Source: Rubrivivax sp.
Lineage (GTDB): Bacteria > Pseudomonadota > Gammaproteobacteria > Burkholderiales > Burkholderiaceae_C
Assembly: GCA_027485165.1 (NCBI GenBank)
Contig: JAIXRN010000003.1
Span: 1-64,000, forward strand
Direction of reading: 5' to 3'
DNA length: 64,000 bases
Below are positions 28,470-36,789 of this stretch, piece by piece. Both the position numbers and the translations under genes were made by a program. The notes beneath the pieces were generated by a model. The model was not told the DNA's origin. It did not search any database and saw only the letters and a program-made list of their open reading frames with translations. Each line of letters starts with the position of its first letter. Within the stretch, counting starts at the first letter, position 1.

Positions 28470-29626
28470 CACCGAACCACGCTGCTGTCGTTCCTTCCCT
28501 GGCTTGCTTGCCTGCCCTGTCTTCGCCGGCTCCGCCGGCTTCGCCACCGGCTGCCGAGCGCAGACAGCCGGCCTGGCGCAGCCGCCTGGCCCTGTGGGCC
28601 GCAGCCTGTGTGCTGGCGGGCTGCGCCACGGCGCCGGGGCCGTACGTGCCGCCTTCAGCGCCGCCTTCGGCTTCGTCATCGGGGTCAACCACCGGGCCTG
28701 CTTCAGGGGCAGGGCCCGGTGCCGTGCCGGCGGCTGGCGTCGCGGGCGGTGGCGTCAACCTGCCCTTCACCACGCCCGGCGGGGTGCCGATCGACGTCAG
28801 CCACACCGCGCGCGGGCAGGACAGCCGGGTGATGTTCCTGATCCTGCACTACACCGTGCTGGACCTGCCGAATTCGATCCGCGTGCTGACCGAGCAGCAG
28901 GTCTCGTCGCACTACCTCATCAGCGACGAGGCTTCGCCGCGCATCATGCGGCTGGTCGACGAATACCGCCGCGCCTGGCACGCCGGGCGCAGCAGCTGGC
29001 AGGGCAACCGCATGCTGAACGCCAGCAGCATCGGCATCGAGATCGTGCACCCCGGCGCGAAGATCGGGCCCAATGGCGAACGCGAATACCTGCCGTTTCC
29101 GAAAGAGCAGATCGACGCGCTCATTCCGCTGGTGAAGGACATCGTGGCGCGGCATCAGATCCGGCCCGACCGCGTGCTGGGCCATGCCGAGATCCAGCCC
29201 CAGACCAAGCAGGACCCCGGCCCCACCTTCCCCTGGAAGCTGCTGGCCGACCTGGGCATCACCCCGCCCTGGCCCGACGCGGCGCGTGTGGCCGCGCAGC
29301 GCGCGGTGTTCGAAGCTGCGCCGCCCGACGCCGCCTGGTGGCGCCGCAGCTTCACGCAGCATGGCTACGAGCTGAACGCTGTGGGCGGCTTTGACGAAGA
29401 GCTGAAGAACGTCACGGCTTCGTTCCAGATGCGCTATCGCCCGGCCAACTACAGCGGCCAGCCCGACGCCGAAACCGCGGCCCTGCTGCAGGTGCTGGTG
29501 ACGACGGCGGCGGCCGCTGCGCCCGGCGCTGCGCCTGCGCCGGGTGCTGCCCCCGGGGCCGGCACGCCGTCGACGCCACCTGGCGCACCCGGGCCCGCGC
29601 GCAGCGCGGCACGGCCCACGCGCTAG
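28466..29626 (+). CDS. N-acetylmuramoyl-L-alanine amidase, lipoprotein (AmiD-like)
   Basis: Zinc amidase (Amidase_2 fold) that removes the stem peptide from muramic acid; 386 residues. A late hydrophobic segment ends VLAGCATA, a clear lipobox, after a long N-terminal extension (a start closer to the lipobox is possible). The linker is Ser/Pro/Gly-rich. Zinc-ligand regions: LILHYTVLDL, SIGIEIVHPG and VLGHAEIQPQTKQDPGPTFPW. The C-terminal part (QHGYELNAVGGFDEELKNVTASFQMRYRP) is a peptidoglycan-binding domain. An Ala/Pro tail ends the protein. Coupled to the upstream sugar kinase. AmiD is an outer-membrane lipoprotein in E. coli. Confidence 0.92.
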   Translation: MTPNHAAVVPSLACLPALSSPAPPASPPAAERRQPAWRSRLALWAAACVLAGCATAPGPYVPPSAPPSASSSGSTTGPASGAGPGAVPAAGVAGGGVNLPFTTPGGVPIDVSHTARGQDSRVMFLILHYTVLDLPNSIRVLTEQQVSSHYLISDEASPRIMRLVDEYRRAWHAGRSSWQGNRMLNASSIGIEIVHPGAKIGPNGEREYLPFPKEQIDALIPLVKDIVARHQIRPDRVLGHAEIQPQTKQDPGPTFPWKLLADLGITPPWPDAARVAAQRAVFEAAPPDAAWWRRSFTQHGYELNAVGGFDEELKNVTASFQMRYRPANYSGQPDAETAALLQVLVTTAAAAAPGAAPAPGAAPGAGTPSTPPGAPGPARSAARPTR

Positions 29627-29770
29627 GCGTCTGCACGGCACGGCCAGGCCCGCGGCGTGGCGTAGTGCCGGGCGGGCGCTGGCAGGCGGCACTCAATCGA
29701 GCTTCAGCGCGGCCGAAAACGGAACAGGGCGCAGGTTCGACTGCGCCTCGGCCCCTTTCGACGCCGTCCG

Positions 29771-29806
29771 CCTGCCTGCCTGCCTGCCTGCCCGCCCGCC
29801 CGCCCG
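29771..29806 (+). repeat. Tetranucleotide tract (CCTG)5(CCCG)4 abutting a start codon
   Basis: Five perfect CCTG units (29771-29790) run straight into four CCCG units (29791-29806), three bases before the ATG of the cupredoxin gene. Tetranucleotide tracts change length by slipped-strand pairing. A frame opening at 29665 reads through the tract in a different phase from the gene. Confidence 0.85.
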
Positions 29807-29809
29807 CCC

Positions 29810-30481
29810 ATGCCCTGTCTTGCCCCGCCTCCCGCCCTGCGCTGGCTGCCCTGCCAGGGCTGGCGCCAGCCCTCACGCCTGACCGCGCCGCTGCTGGCCG
29901 CGTGCACCCTGGCCTGCACCCCGGCCCTGGCGGCCACGGTGGACGTGCAGCTGAACGGCAGCGACGGCAAGCCCCTGCTGGAAGCCGTGGTGGTGCTGGA
30001 ATCGGCCGCGGCGCGCACGGCCAGCAAGCCGCAGCCGGGCATCGAAGTAGGGCAGGTGGATCGCCGCTTTGCGCCGCGCGTGGTCGTCGTGCCGGTAGGC
30101 AGCGCGGTCAGCTTTCCGAACCACGACAAGGTGCGGCACCACGTCTATTCGCTGTCGCCCACCAAGCCCTTCGACATCAAGCTCTACAGCGGCGTGCCGG
30201 CCAACCCGGTGGTGTTCGACCGCACGGGTGTGGCCGTGCTGGGCTGCAACATCCACGACAACATGGCGGCCTGGGTGGTGGTGGTGGAAAGCCCGTACCA
30301 CGGCGTCAGCGCCGCCGACGGCCGCGTGCGCATCGACAACGTGCCCCCGGGCCACTACCGGCTGAAGGCCTGGCACCCCAGCCTGCCCCCGGGCACCGCG
30401 GCGCAGGACCAGCCCCTGCAGCTGGGGCCCGACAGGGCCGCCGTCAGCATCGTGCTGCCCGTCACCGGGGGCGGGGTCTAG
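29810..30481 (+). CDS. Periplasmic cupredoxin-like protein (methylamine utilization/plastocyanin type)
   Basis: Exported protein of 223 residues with a plastocyanin-like domain. The signal peptide is unusually long (residues 1-41, ending TPALA). The copper-site pattern is visible: FPNHDKVRHHVYSLS (His ligand) and GVAVLGCNIHDNMAAWV (Cys, His and Met ligands). The C-terminal part VRIDNVPPGHYRLKAWHP resembles a carboxypeptidase-regulatory-like beta domain. Databases often call such proteins methylamine utilization proteins without evidence of methylamine growth, and no mau genes are seen here. It precedes a GGDEF/EAL gene by 16 bases and is probably co-transcribed. Confidence 0.85.
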   Translation: MPCLAPPPALRWLPCQGWRQPSRLTAPLLAACTLACTPALAATVDVQLNGSDGKPLLEAVVVLESAAARTASKPQPGIEVGQVDRRFAPRVVVVPVGSAVSFPNHDKVRHHVYSLSPTKPFDIKLYSGVPANPVVFDRTGVAVLGCNIHDNMAAWVVVVESPYHGVSAADGRVRIDNVPPGHYRLKAWHPSLPPGTAAQDQPLQLGPDRAAVSIVLPVTGGGV

Positions 30482-30497
30482 CCCGCCCCAGCCCGCC

Positions 30498-32906
30498 ATG
30501 CGCCGCTTCCACGCCCTGCTGCCGCGCCGGCTGTCCAGCCGCATCGTCGGCGTCTTCCTGGCCCTGCTGCTGCTGGTGCAGGCGGCCGGCTTCCTGGCCA
30601 TCGACTACAGCGTCGACCGCAATGCGCGCCAGGCCCTGGCGGCCGAACTGCAGGTGGGCGAACGCATCTGGCTGCGCTTGCTGGACCAGAAAAGCGCCGC
30701 CCTCGCCCAGGGCGCGCGCGTGCTGGCGGCCGACTTCGGCTTCAAGTCGGCGCTGGGGCCTGGCGGCGATGCGGCCACCATCGAGTCGGCGCTGGAAAAC
30801 GCGGCGGAACGCATCGGCGCCGGCGTCACCGCCTGGGTGGAAGTGGGCGGCCGCGTGCGCGCCATGCACGACAGCGACGGCGGCCTGGGCGACGCCGAGG
30901 CCATCGCCCAGGTGGCGCGCCAGCTGGCCGGCAGCCAACGCGACCGCCAGGTCGGCCCCGTGCGCGGCCGGCCAGTGCAGTTCGTGGCCGTGCCGGTGCG
31001 CGCGCCGGTGCTGCTGGGCTGGGTGGTGCTGGGTTTTCCGGTCGACCAGGCGCTGGTGGACGACATGCAGGCGCTGTCGGGCCTGCAGGTGGCCGTGCTG
31101 GCCTTGCCCGCTGCGCCCAGCGGTACCCAGGCCGCGGCGCCGCAGCTGCTGGCCGCCACGGCCGGCGCCGGCCGCGACGCCGCGGCCCTGCTGCAGACCG
31201 GCGACACCGCCACAGTGGCCGGCGAAACCCTGCTGGTGCGCCGCGTGCCGCTGGGCGAAGCCGCGCCCGGCAGCGCCGCCGCCCAGGTGGTGCTGATGCG
31301 CTCGGTCGACGAAGCCGTGGGCCGCTACGCCCAGCTGCGCGAGGTACTGGCAGGCATCACCCTGGCTGGCGTGGCCATCTTCGCGCTGGGCAGCGTGTTC
31401 ACCGCGCGCCGCATCACCACGCCCATCCGCGGCCTGGTAAAGGCCAGCCTGCAGCTGGGCCGGGGCGACTACGACCAGGCGGTGCGCGACACCGGCCGCG
31501 CAGACGAAGTGGGCGACCTGGCCCGCGCCTTCGACCAGATGCGCGGCAACCTGGCGCGCAACCAGCACGAGATCCGCCAGCTGGCCTACTGGGACCGGCT
31601 CACCGGCCTGCCCAACCGGGCGCAGTTCCGTGACGCGCTGGCGTCTGCCATCGCCGCTGCGCAGGCCGCGGCACCGGCCGGCGCGGCGCCAGCGCCGCTG
31701 GCCGTGGTGATGCTGGACCTGGACCGCTTCAAGCATGTCAACGACGTGCTGGGCTACGCCTTCGGCGACCTGCTGCTGAAGGCCGTGGCTGAACGCCTGG
31801 CGCGCCAGGCGGTGCGCGAAGGTGACCTGGTGGCGCGCTTTTCAGGCGATGAATTCGCCTTGCTGCTGCCCGGCAGCGACGCCGCTCAGGCCCTGGCCGT
31901 GGCCGAGCGCATCGCCAGCGCTTTCGAGCAGCCCATCACGCTGGACGACCACACCGTGGACCTGGCCGCGGGCTTCGGCGTGGCCTGCTACCCCGAACAC
32001 GCGGCTGAAGTCGACGCGCTGCTGAGCCGGGCCGAAATTGCGATGTACAGCGCCAAGAGCAAGACCGCCTCGGCCCTGGTTTACCACCCCGGCATCGACG
32101 CCGGCAGCGCGCAGACGCTGTCGCTTCTGAGCGAACTGCGCCAGGCCGTGGAGCAGGGCGAACTGCGCCTGTTCCTGCAGCCCAAGATCGACCTGGCCAG
32201 CGGCCGCATGCTGGGCGCCGAAGCCCTGGTGCGCTGGCAGCACCCACAGCGCGGGCTGGTGCCGCCGATTCAGTTCATTCCTTTTGCCGAACAAACCGGC
32301 TTCGTGCGCCAGCTGACGCTGTGGATCTTCGAGGAAACCGCGCGCCAGTGGCCGCTGTTGCGCAGCCTGGGCCTGCAGCGCGTGAGCGTGAACCTGTCCA
32401 CCCGCGACCTGCTGGACCAGGACCTGCTGGCCAAGCTGCAAACCCGGCTGCACCGCCATGGCGCGCCGGCCCAGGCCTTCTGCCTGGAGATCACCGAAAG
32501 CGCCATCATGGACGAGCCGCAGCGCGCGCTGGCGACGCTGAATGCCCTGAGCGCCGCGGGTTTCAAGCTGTCGATCGACGACTTCGGTACGGGCTATTCC
32601 AGCCTGGCCTACCTGAAGAAGCTGCCGGTGGACGAACTGAAGATCGACCGCAGCTTCGTCATGGCCATGGCCAGCGACGCCGAAGACGCGAAGATCGTGC
32701 GCAGCACCATCGACCTGGCCCACAACCTGGGCCTGACGGTGGTGGCCGAGGGCGTCGAGACCCAGGCCATCCTGGACCAGCTGCGCGACCTGCAGTGCGA
32801 CGAAGCCCAGGGCTACCTGATGAGCAAACCGCTGCCTGCGGCCGACCTGCCAGCCTTTGCCGCGCGCTGGGCGAGCCAGCATGCGCTGGCGGCCGAGCTG
32901 GCGTGA
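30498..32906 (+). CDS. Membrane GGDEF-EAL protein (c-di-GMP turnover)
   Basis: 802 residues. Helix 1 at about 15-36, a periplasmic sensor region to about 280, helix 2 at about 284-303, HAMP at 304-355, GGDEF at about 362-530, EAL at about 545-795. The cyclase motif is SGDEF (449-453) with I-site REGD at 440-443; the Ser in place of the first Gly is tolerated in some active enzymes. The phosphodiesterase site looks intact: EAL at 575-577, CLEITESAIMDE, IDDFGTGYSSLAYLKKLPVDELKIDRSF and VAEGVET. It may both make and break c-di-GMP, or use GGDEF as a GTP sensor. Paired with the cupredoxin gene, which may relay a redox or copper cue. Confidence 0.94.
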   Translation: MRRFHALLPRRLSSRIVGVFLALLLLVQAAGFLAIDYSVDRNARQALAAELQVGERIWLRLLDQKSAALAQGARVLAADFGFKSALGPGGDAATIESALENAAERIGAGVTAWVEVGGRVRAMHDSDGGLGDAEAIAQVARQLAGSQRDRQVGPVRGRPVQFVAVPVRAPVLLGWVVLGFPVDQALVDDMQALSGLQVAVLALPAAPSGTQAAAPQLLAATAGAGRDAAALLQTGDTATVAGETLLVRRVPLGEAAPGSAAAQVVLMRSVDEAVGRYAQLREVLAGITLAGVAIFALGSVFTARRITTPIRGLVKASLQLGRGDYDQAVRDTGRADEVGDLARAFDQMRGNLARNQHEIRQLAYWDRLTGLPNRAQFRDALASAIAAAQAAAPAGAAPAPLAVVMLDLDRFKHVNDVLGYAFGDLLLKAVAERLARQAVREGDLVARFSGDEFALLLPGSDAAQALAVAERIASAFEQPITLDDHTVDLAAGFGVACYPEHAAEVDALLSRAEIAMYSAKSKTASALVYHPGIDAGSAQTLSLLSELRQAVEQGELRLFLQPKIDLASGRMLGAEALVRWQHPQRGLVPPIQFIPFAEQTGFVRQLTLWIFEETARQWPLLRSLGLQRVSVNLSTRDLLDQDLLAKLQTRLHRHGAPAQAFCLEITESAIMDEPQRALATLNALSAAGFKLSIDDFGTGYSSLAYLKKLPVDELKIDRSFVMAMASDAEDAKIVRSTIDLAHNLGLTVVAEGVETQAILDQLRDLQCDEAQGYLMSKPLPAADLPAFAARWASQHALAAELA

Positions 32907-32941
32907 AGCTGCCTGGACGGGTCTGAAGCGTTCAGGCCCCT

Positions 32942-34012
32942 TCAGCCCGCAACGCCCAGAGCAGCGGCTTTCTGCCGGATCTCGTGGGCCACGGCCATAC
33001 GCGGTGCTGCCGGCAGGAAGCTGTGCGCCGCGGCCTGCAGCGCCATCTGCACCAGGTCGGCCTCGGTCAGCGGGGTCTGCGCCAGCAGCGCGGCGGCTTC
33101 GTCGCTCTGCGTCAGGCAGCTCATCAGCCGGTTGTCGGTGTGGTAGCTCAGGCTCACGCCGGCCCGCCACAGTTGCGTGATGGGGTGGCGGGCCACCGAC
33201 GCCGCCGCACCGGTGTGCACATTGCTGGTGGGGCAGACTTCCAGGTGTAGGCCGAGCGCGATGGCCTCGTCTACCAGGGCCTGGTCGGGCGTGCCGATGG
33301 CGTCGGCCAGGCGCACGCCGTGGCCCACGCGCTTCGCCCCCAGCCGCGCCGCTTCCAGCACGCGCGGGGCGGCGTCGGCTTCACCGGCGTGCAGGGTCAG
33401 GGCCAGGCCGCCGGCCTGCACCTGCTGCAGCGCACGGGCGTGGTCGCTGGCCGGAAAACCCAGTTCCGGGCCCGCCAGGTCGAAGCCCACCACGCCCTGG
33501 CCGGCATAGCGCAGCGCCAGTGCTGCGGCGCGCTCGGTCTCTTCGGGCGGCAGGTGGCGCATGGCGCAGACGATGAGCCCGCTGCGCTGCCCCAGCGGCA
33601 GCGGGCTGCGCGCCAGTCCGGCCAGCAAGGCTTCGACCGCGGCTTCGCCGGCCATGCCATGGGCTTCGAACAGCAGCGGGGCGATGCGGAATTCGGCCAG
33701 CAGTGCGCCTTCGGCCAGCGCGTCTTCAGCGGCTTCGAAGGCCACGCGTTCCAGGGCTGCGGGGCTGGCCATCGCAGCCACCGTCAGGGCGAAGCCTTCC
33801 AGGTACTTCACCAGGCTGCCGGCATGGGCGTTGGCGTCGAACCAGGCCGCCAGGCTGTCCACGCTGTGGCCGGCAGCTGCAGGCAGGGGCAGGCCGCGCT
33901 GCTGCAGCAGGGCCAGCAGGGTGGGCACGCGCAGGCCACCGTCCAGGTGTTCGTGCAGCAGCACCTTGGGCAGGGCCCTGGCGCGTGAGTGGGGGGTGGG
34001 GCTTGCGGGCAT
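32942..34012 (-). CDS. add: Adenosine deaminase
   Basis: Zinc hydrolase turning (deoxy)adenosine into (deoxy)inosine; 356 residues. Metal and catalytic motifs: KVLLHEHLDGGLR (HxH), LTLHAGEADAAP (His, Glu), VGHGVRL (catalytic His) and SYHTDNRLM at the usual Asp-Asp position, where the second Asp is Asn, a change seen in actinobacterial-type ADA. It is divergent from the BMP-type nucleoside importer (88 bases between starts), which fits purine nucleoside uptake and salvage. Confidence 0.92.
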   Translation of the reverse strand: MPASPTPHSRARALPKVLLHEHLDGGLRVPTLLALLQQRGLPLPAAAGHSVDSLAAWFDANAHAGSLVKYLEGFALTVAAMASPAALERVAFEAAEDALAEGALLAEFRIAPLLFEAHGMAGEAAVEALLAGLARSPLPLGQRSGLIVCAMRHLPPEETERAAALALRYAGQGVVGFDLAGPELGFPASDHARALQQVQAGGLALTLHAGEADAAPRVLEAARLGAKRVGHGVRLADAIGTPDQALVDEAIALGLHLEVCPTSNVHTGAAASVARHPITQLWRAGVSLSYHTDNRLMSCLTQSDEAAALLAQTPLTEADLVQMALQAAAHSFLPAAPRMAVAHEIRQKAAALGVAG

Positions 34013-34100
34013 TCGGCATCCTAGTCTTGCTATCCTGCGTCGGTTTTGTGACCGCCGTCCCAGGGGTCACGCTGCCCTGCAAGAACGAGACCCCGCCGCC

Positions 34101-35114
34101 ATGACCCCAACCCCCCACATGCCCACCCCCGCCCCGGCCCGCGCCACTCGGGCCTGCGCCGCCGCCCTGGCCGTGGCCGCCCTGCTGGCCAGCGGGGCCG
34201 CGCACGCCGAACCGGCGGTGATCTACGACATGGGTGGCAAATTCGACAAGAGCTTCAACCAGGCCGGCTTCGACGGTGCCGAGCGCTGGAAGAAGGAAAC
34301 CGGCAAGCCCTACCTCGAATTCGAGATCAGCAACCCCACGCAGCGCGAGCAGGCCAAGCGCCGCATGGCCCAGCGCGGCGCCACGCCGATCGTGGCCATC
34401 GGTTTTTCGATGGGCAGCACGATGGAGAAAGTGGCCAAGGACTTCCCCAAGCTGCAGTTCGCCATCATCGACGCCGAGGTCAAGCTGCCCAACGTGCAGA
34501 GCATCACCTTCAAGGAACACGAGGGCAGCTTCCTGGTGGGCGTGATGGCCGCCATGGCCAGCAAGACCGGCAAGGTGGGCTTCGTCGGTGGCATGGACAT
34601 CCCGCTGATCCGCCGCTTCCAGTGCGGCTTCGAGCAGGGCGCGAAGCACGCCAATCCGAAGATTGCCGTCAGCGGCAACATGACCGGCACCACGCCCACG
34701 GCCTGGAACGACCCGGCACGCGGCGCCGAGCTGGCCAAGTCGCAGTTCGCATCCGGCGTGGACGTGATCTTCGCCGCCGCCGGCGGCACCGGCCTGGGCG
34801 TGTACCAGGCCGCAAAGGACAGCGGCAAGCTGGCCATCGGCGTGGACAGCAACCAGAACCATGTGCAGCCCGGCACGATGCTCACCAGCATGGTCAAGCG
34901 CGTGGACGTGGCCGTCTACAACGCCTTCAAGGGCGTGACGCCCGGTGTCACGTCCCTGGGCCTGAAGGAAGGCGGCGTGGACGTGGCCATCGACGCCAAC
35001 AACGCCAAGCTGGTGACGCCCGAGATGAAGAAGGCCGTGGACGCGGCGCGCGCCGACATCGTCAGCGGCAAGATCAAGGTCATCGACTACATGGCGGCCA
35101 GCGCCTGCAAATGA
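34101..35114 (+). CDS. BMP/PnrA-type nucleoside ABC transporter binding protein
   Basis: Periplasmic binding protein of 337 residues with signal peptide to about residue 36 (SGAAHA). Family marks: VIYDMGGKFDKSFNQAGFDGAERW, VAIGFSMGSTMEKVAKDFPKLQFAIID, GSFLVGVMAAMASKTGKVGFVGGMDIPLIRRFQCGFEQG and AIGVDSNQNH. Members (PnrA, BmpA) bind purine nucleosides. The ATG at 34101 is the first that gives a signal peptide. It overlaps the start of the ATPase gene and heads the importer operon. Confidence 0.94.
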   Translation: MTPTPHMPTPAPARATRACAAALAVAALLASGAAHAEPAVIYDMGGKFDKSFNQAGFDGAERWKKETGKPYLEFEISNPTQREQAKRRMAQRGATPIVAIGFSMGSTMEKVAKDFPKLQFAIIDAEVKLPNVQSITFKEHEGSFLVGVMAAMASKTGKVGFVGGMDIPLIRRFQCGFEQGAKHANPKIAVSGNMTGTTPTAWNDPARGAELAKSQFASGVDVIFAAAGGTGLGVYQAAKDSGKLAIGVDSNQNHVQPGTMLTSMVKRVDVAVYNAFKGVTPGVTSLGLKEGGVDVAIDANNAKLVTPEMKKAVDAARADIVSGKIKVIDYMAASACK

Positions 35115-36727
35115 TGTCGCCAGCTGCCGCGCCTGCGGTGCTGATGCAAGGGGCAGCCCCTGCGGTGCTGATGCGTGGCATCGACAAGCGCTTTGGCGCC
35201 GTGCATGCCAACCGCCAGGTGAACCTGCAGGTGCGGGCCGGCACCGTGCACGGCATCGTGGGCGAAAACGGCGCCGGCAAGAGCACGCTGATGTCGATCC
35301 TGTACGGCTTCTACCAGGCCGACAGCGGCGAGATCGAGATCGAAGGCCGCGCCGTGCGCATCCCGGGTTCGCGCGAAGCCATCGCCTTGGGCATCGGCAT
35401 GGTGCACCAGCACTTCATGCTGGTGGACACGCTCAGCGCGCTGGACAACGTGATGCTGGGCGCTGAACCGGGCTGGCGGCTTTCGGCCGCGCGCGCTGAA
35501 GTGCGCACCGGTCTGGACGCCCTGATGCGCGACACCGGGCTGCGCGTGGACCTGGACGCCCTGGTGCAGGACCTGCCGGTGGGCGAACGGCAACGGCTGG
35601 AGATCCTGAAGGCGCTGTTCCGCGGCGCGCGCATCCTGATCCTGGACGAGCCCACAGCCGTGCTCACGCCGCAGGAAACCGAGGCCCTGTTCGTGACCCT
35701 GCGCCAGCTGCGCGCGCGCGGCACGACGATCCTGCTGATCACGCACAAGCTGAAGGAAATCATGGCCTTGTGCGACGCCGTCACCGTGATGCGCGCCGGC
35801 CAGGTGGTGCTGGACACCTTGATCGCCGACACCAGCATCGACGGCCTGGCCGAAGCCATGGTGGGCCGGCGCGTGAACCTGGGCCGCAGTACGCCCGTGG
35901 GCCAGGCCGGCAGCGGCCCCGGCCCGGTGCTGTTGGAGGCCAGTGGGCTGGGCTGGACCGACGCACTGGGCGTGGCCCGGCTGGCCGACGTGAGCCTGCA
36001 GCTGCGGGCGGGCGAAATCGTGGGCATCGCTGGGGTGTCGGGAAACGGCCAGAGCGAACTGCTGGACGTGCTCTCAGGCTTGTTGGTGCCGGGCCGGGGC
36101 CGGCTGGATGTAGGCGGTCAGAGCTTCACGCCCGAACGCTGGATCAGCACGCGCCAGGCCCGCGACCTGCGCATCGCCCACGTGCCCGAAGACCGCCACC
36201 GCCGTGGCCTGGTGCTGCCTTTCGAGGCCTGGGAATCGGCTGCGCTGGGCTATCAGGGCCGGCAGCGCTATTCACCGACCCAAGGCGCCGGCGCCCTGCT
36301 GGGCTGGATGCGCCAGCGCCTGATGCGGCAGGACTGTGCCGAGATGATGGAACGCTACGACGTGCGCCCGCGCAACCCGGGCTTGCGCAGCAGCAAGTTC
36401 AGCGGTGGCAACCAGCAGAAGTTGGTGCTTGCTCGCGAAGCATTCGCCACCGGCCGCGAACCGCTGGTGCTGCTGGTGGGCCAGCCCACGCGCGGCGTGG
36501 ACATCGGCGCGATCGAGTTCATCCACGGCCGGCTGCGCGCCATGCGCGACGCGGGCGGTGCGGTGCTGGTGGTGTCGTCGGAACTGGACGAAGTGCTGGC
36601 CCTGGCCGACCGTGTGATCGTGATGAACGCCGGCCGCGTCTCGGGCGAACTGCCCATCGACCAATGCAGCGAAAGCGCGCTGGGCCGTTTGATGGGTGGG
36701 GCCGGCGCCGAGCCGCTGGCCGCTTGA
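35111..36727 (+). CDS. Nucleoside ABC transporter ATP-binding protein (two fused ATPase domains)
   Basis: 538 residues with two nucleotide-binding domains as in NupA/RbsA. Domain 1 (about 14-240): Walker A GENGAGKST, a variant signature LPVGERQRLEILKAL in place of LSGGQ, and Walker B ILILDEPTAVL. Domain 2 (about 265-510): a degenerate P-loop region GVSGNGQSELLDVLSG and signature SGGNQQKLVLAREA, followed by LLVGQPTRGVDIGA. One active and one less active site is normal for this family. ATG at 35111 (or 35114) overlaps the binding-protein stop. The permease genes that should follow are displaced by an unrelated ATPase gene. Confidence 0.94.
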   Translation: MMSPAAAPAVLMQGAAPAVLMRGIDKRFGAVHANRQVNLQVRAGTVHGIVGENGAGKSTLMSILYGFYQADSGEIEIEGRAVRIPGSREAIALGIGMVHQHFMLVDTLSALDNVMLGAEPGWRLSAARAEVRTGLDALMRDTGLRVDLDALVQDLPVGERQRLEILKALFRGARILILDEPTAVLTPQETEALFVTLRQLRARGTTILLITHKLKEIMALCDAVTVMRAGQVVLDTLIADTSIDGLAEAMVGRRVNLGRSTPVGQAGSGPGPVLLEASGLGWTDALGVARLADVSLQLRAGEIVGIAGVSGNGQSELLDVLSGLLVPGRGRLDVGGQSFTPERWISTRQARDLRIAHVPEDRHRRGLVLPFEAWESAALGYQGRQRYSPTQGAGALLGWMRQRLMRQDCAEMMERYDVRPRNPGLRSSKFSGGNQQKLVLAREAFATGREPLVLLVGQPTRGVDIGAIEFIHGRLRAMRDAGGAVLVVSSELDEVLALADRVIVMNAGRVSGELPIDQCSESALGRLMGGAGAEPLAA

Positions 36728-36732
36728 CCCGA

Positions 36733-36763
36733 TTTATCCGTTTATGCGGTGTTTTGGATAAAC
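36733..36763. promoter_or_regulatory. AT-rich palindromic leader of the inserted ATPase gene
   Basis: The 62-base gap before the ATPase gene is AT-rich compared with both sides. TTTATCC (36733-36739) pairs with GGATAAA (36756-36762), and GTTTAT (36740-36745) with ATAAAC (36758-36763), so two alternative hairpins or an operator are possible. Two adjacent TTTAT-CG units also form a direct repeat. Confidence 0.55.
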
Positions 36764-36789
36764 TCGCATCAAGTCATTCCAATTGAGCT

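Noticed and set aside
29810..30481. Methylamine utilisation locus
   Set aside because: Only the cupredoxin fold supports the name; no mau dehydrogenase or maturation genes are present.
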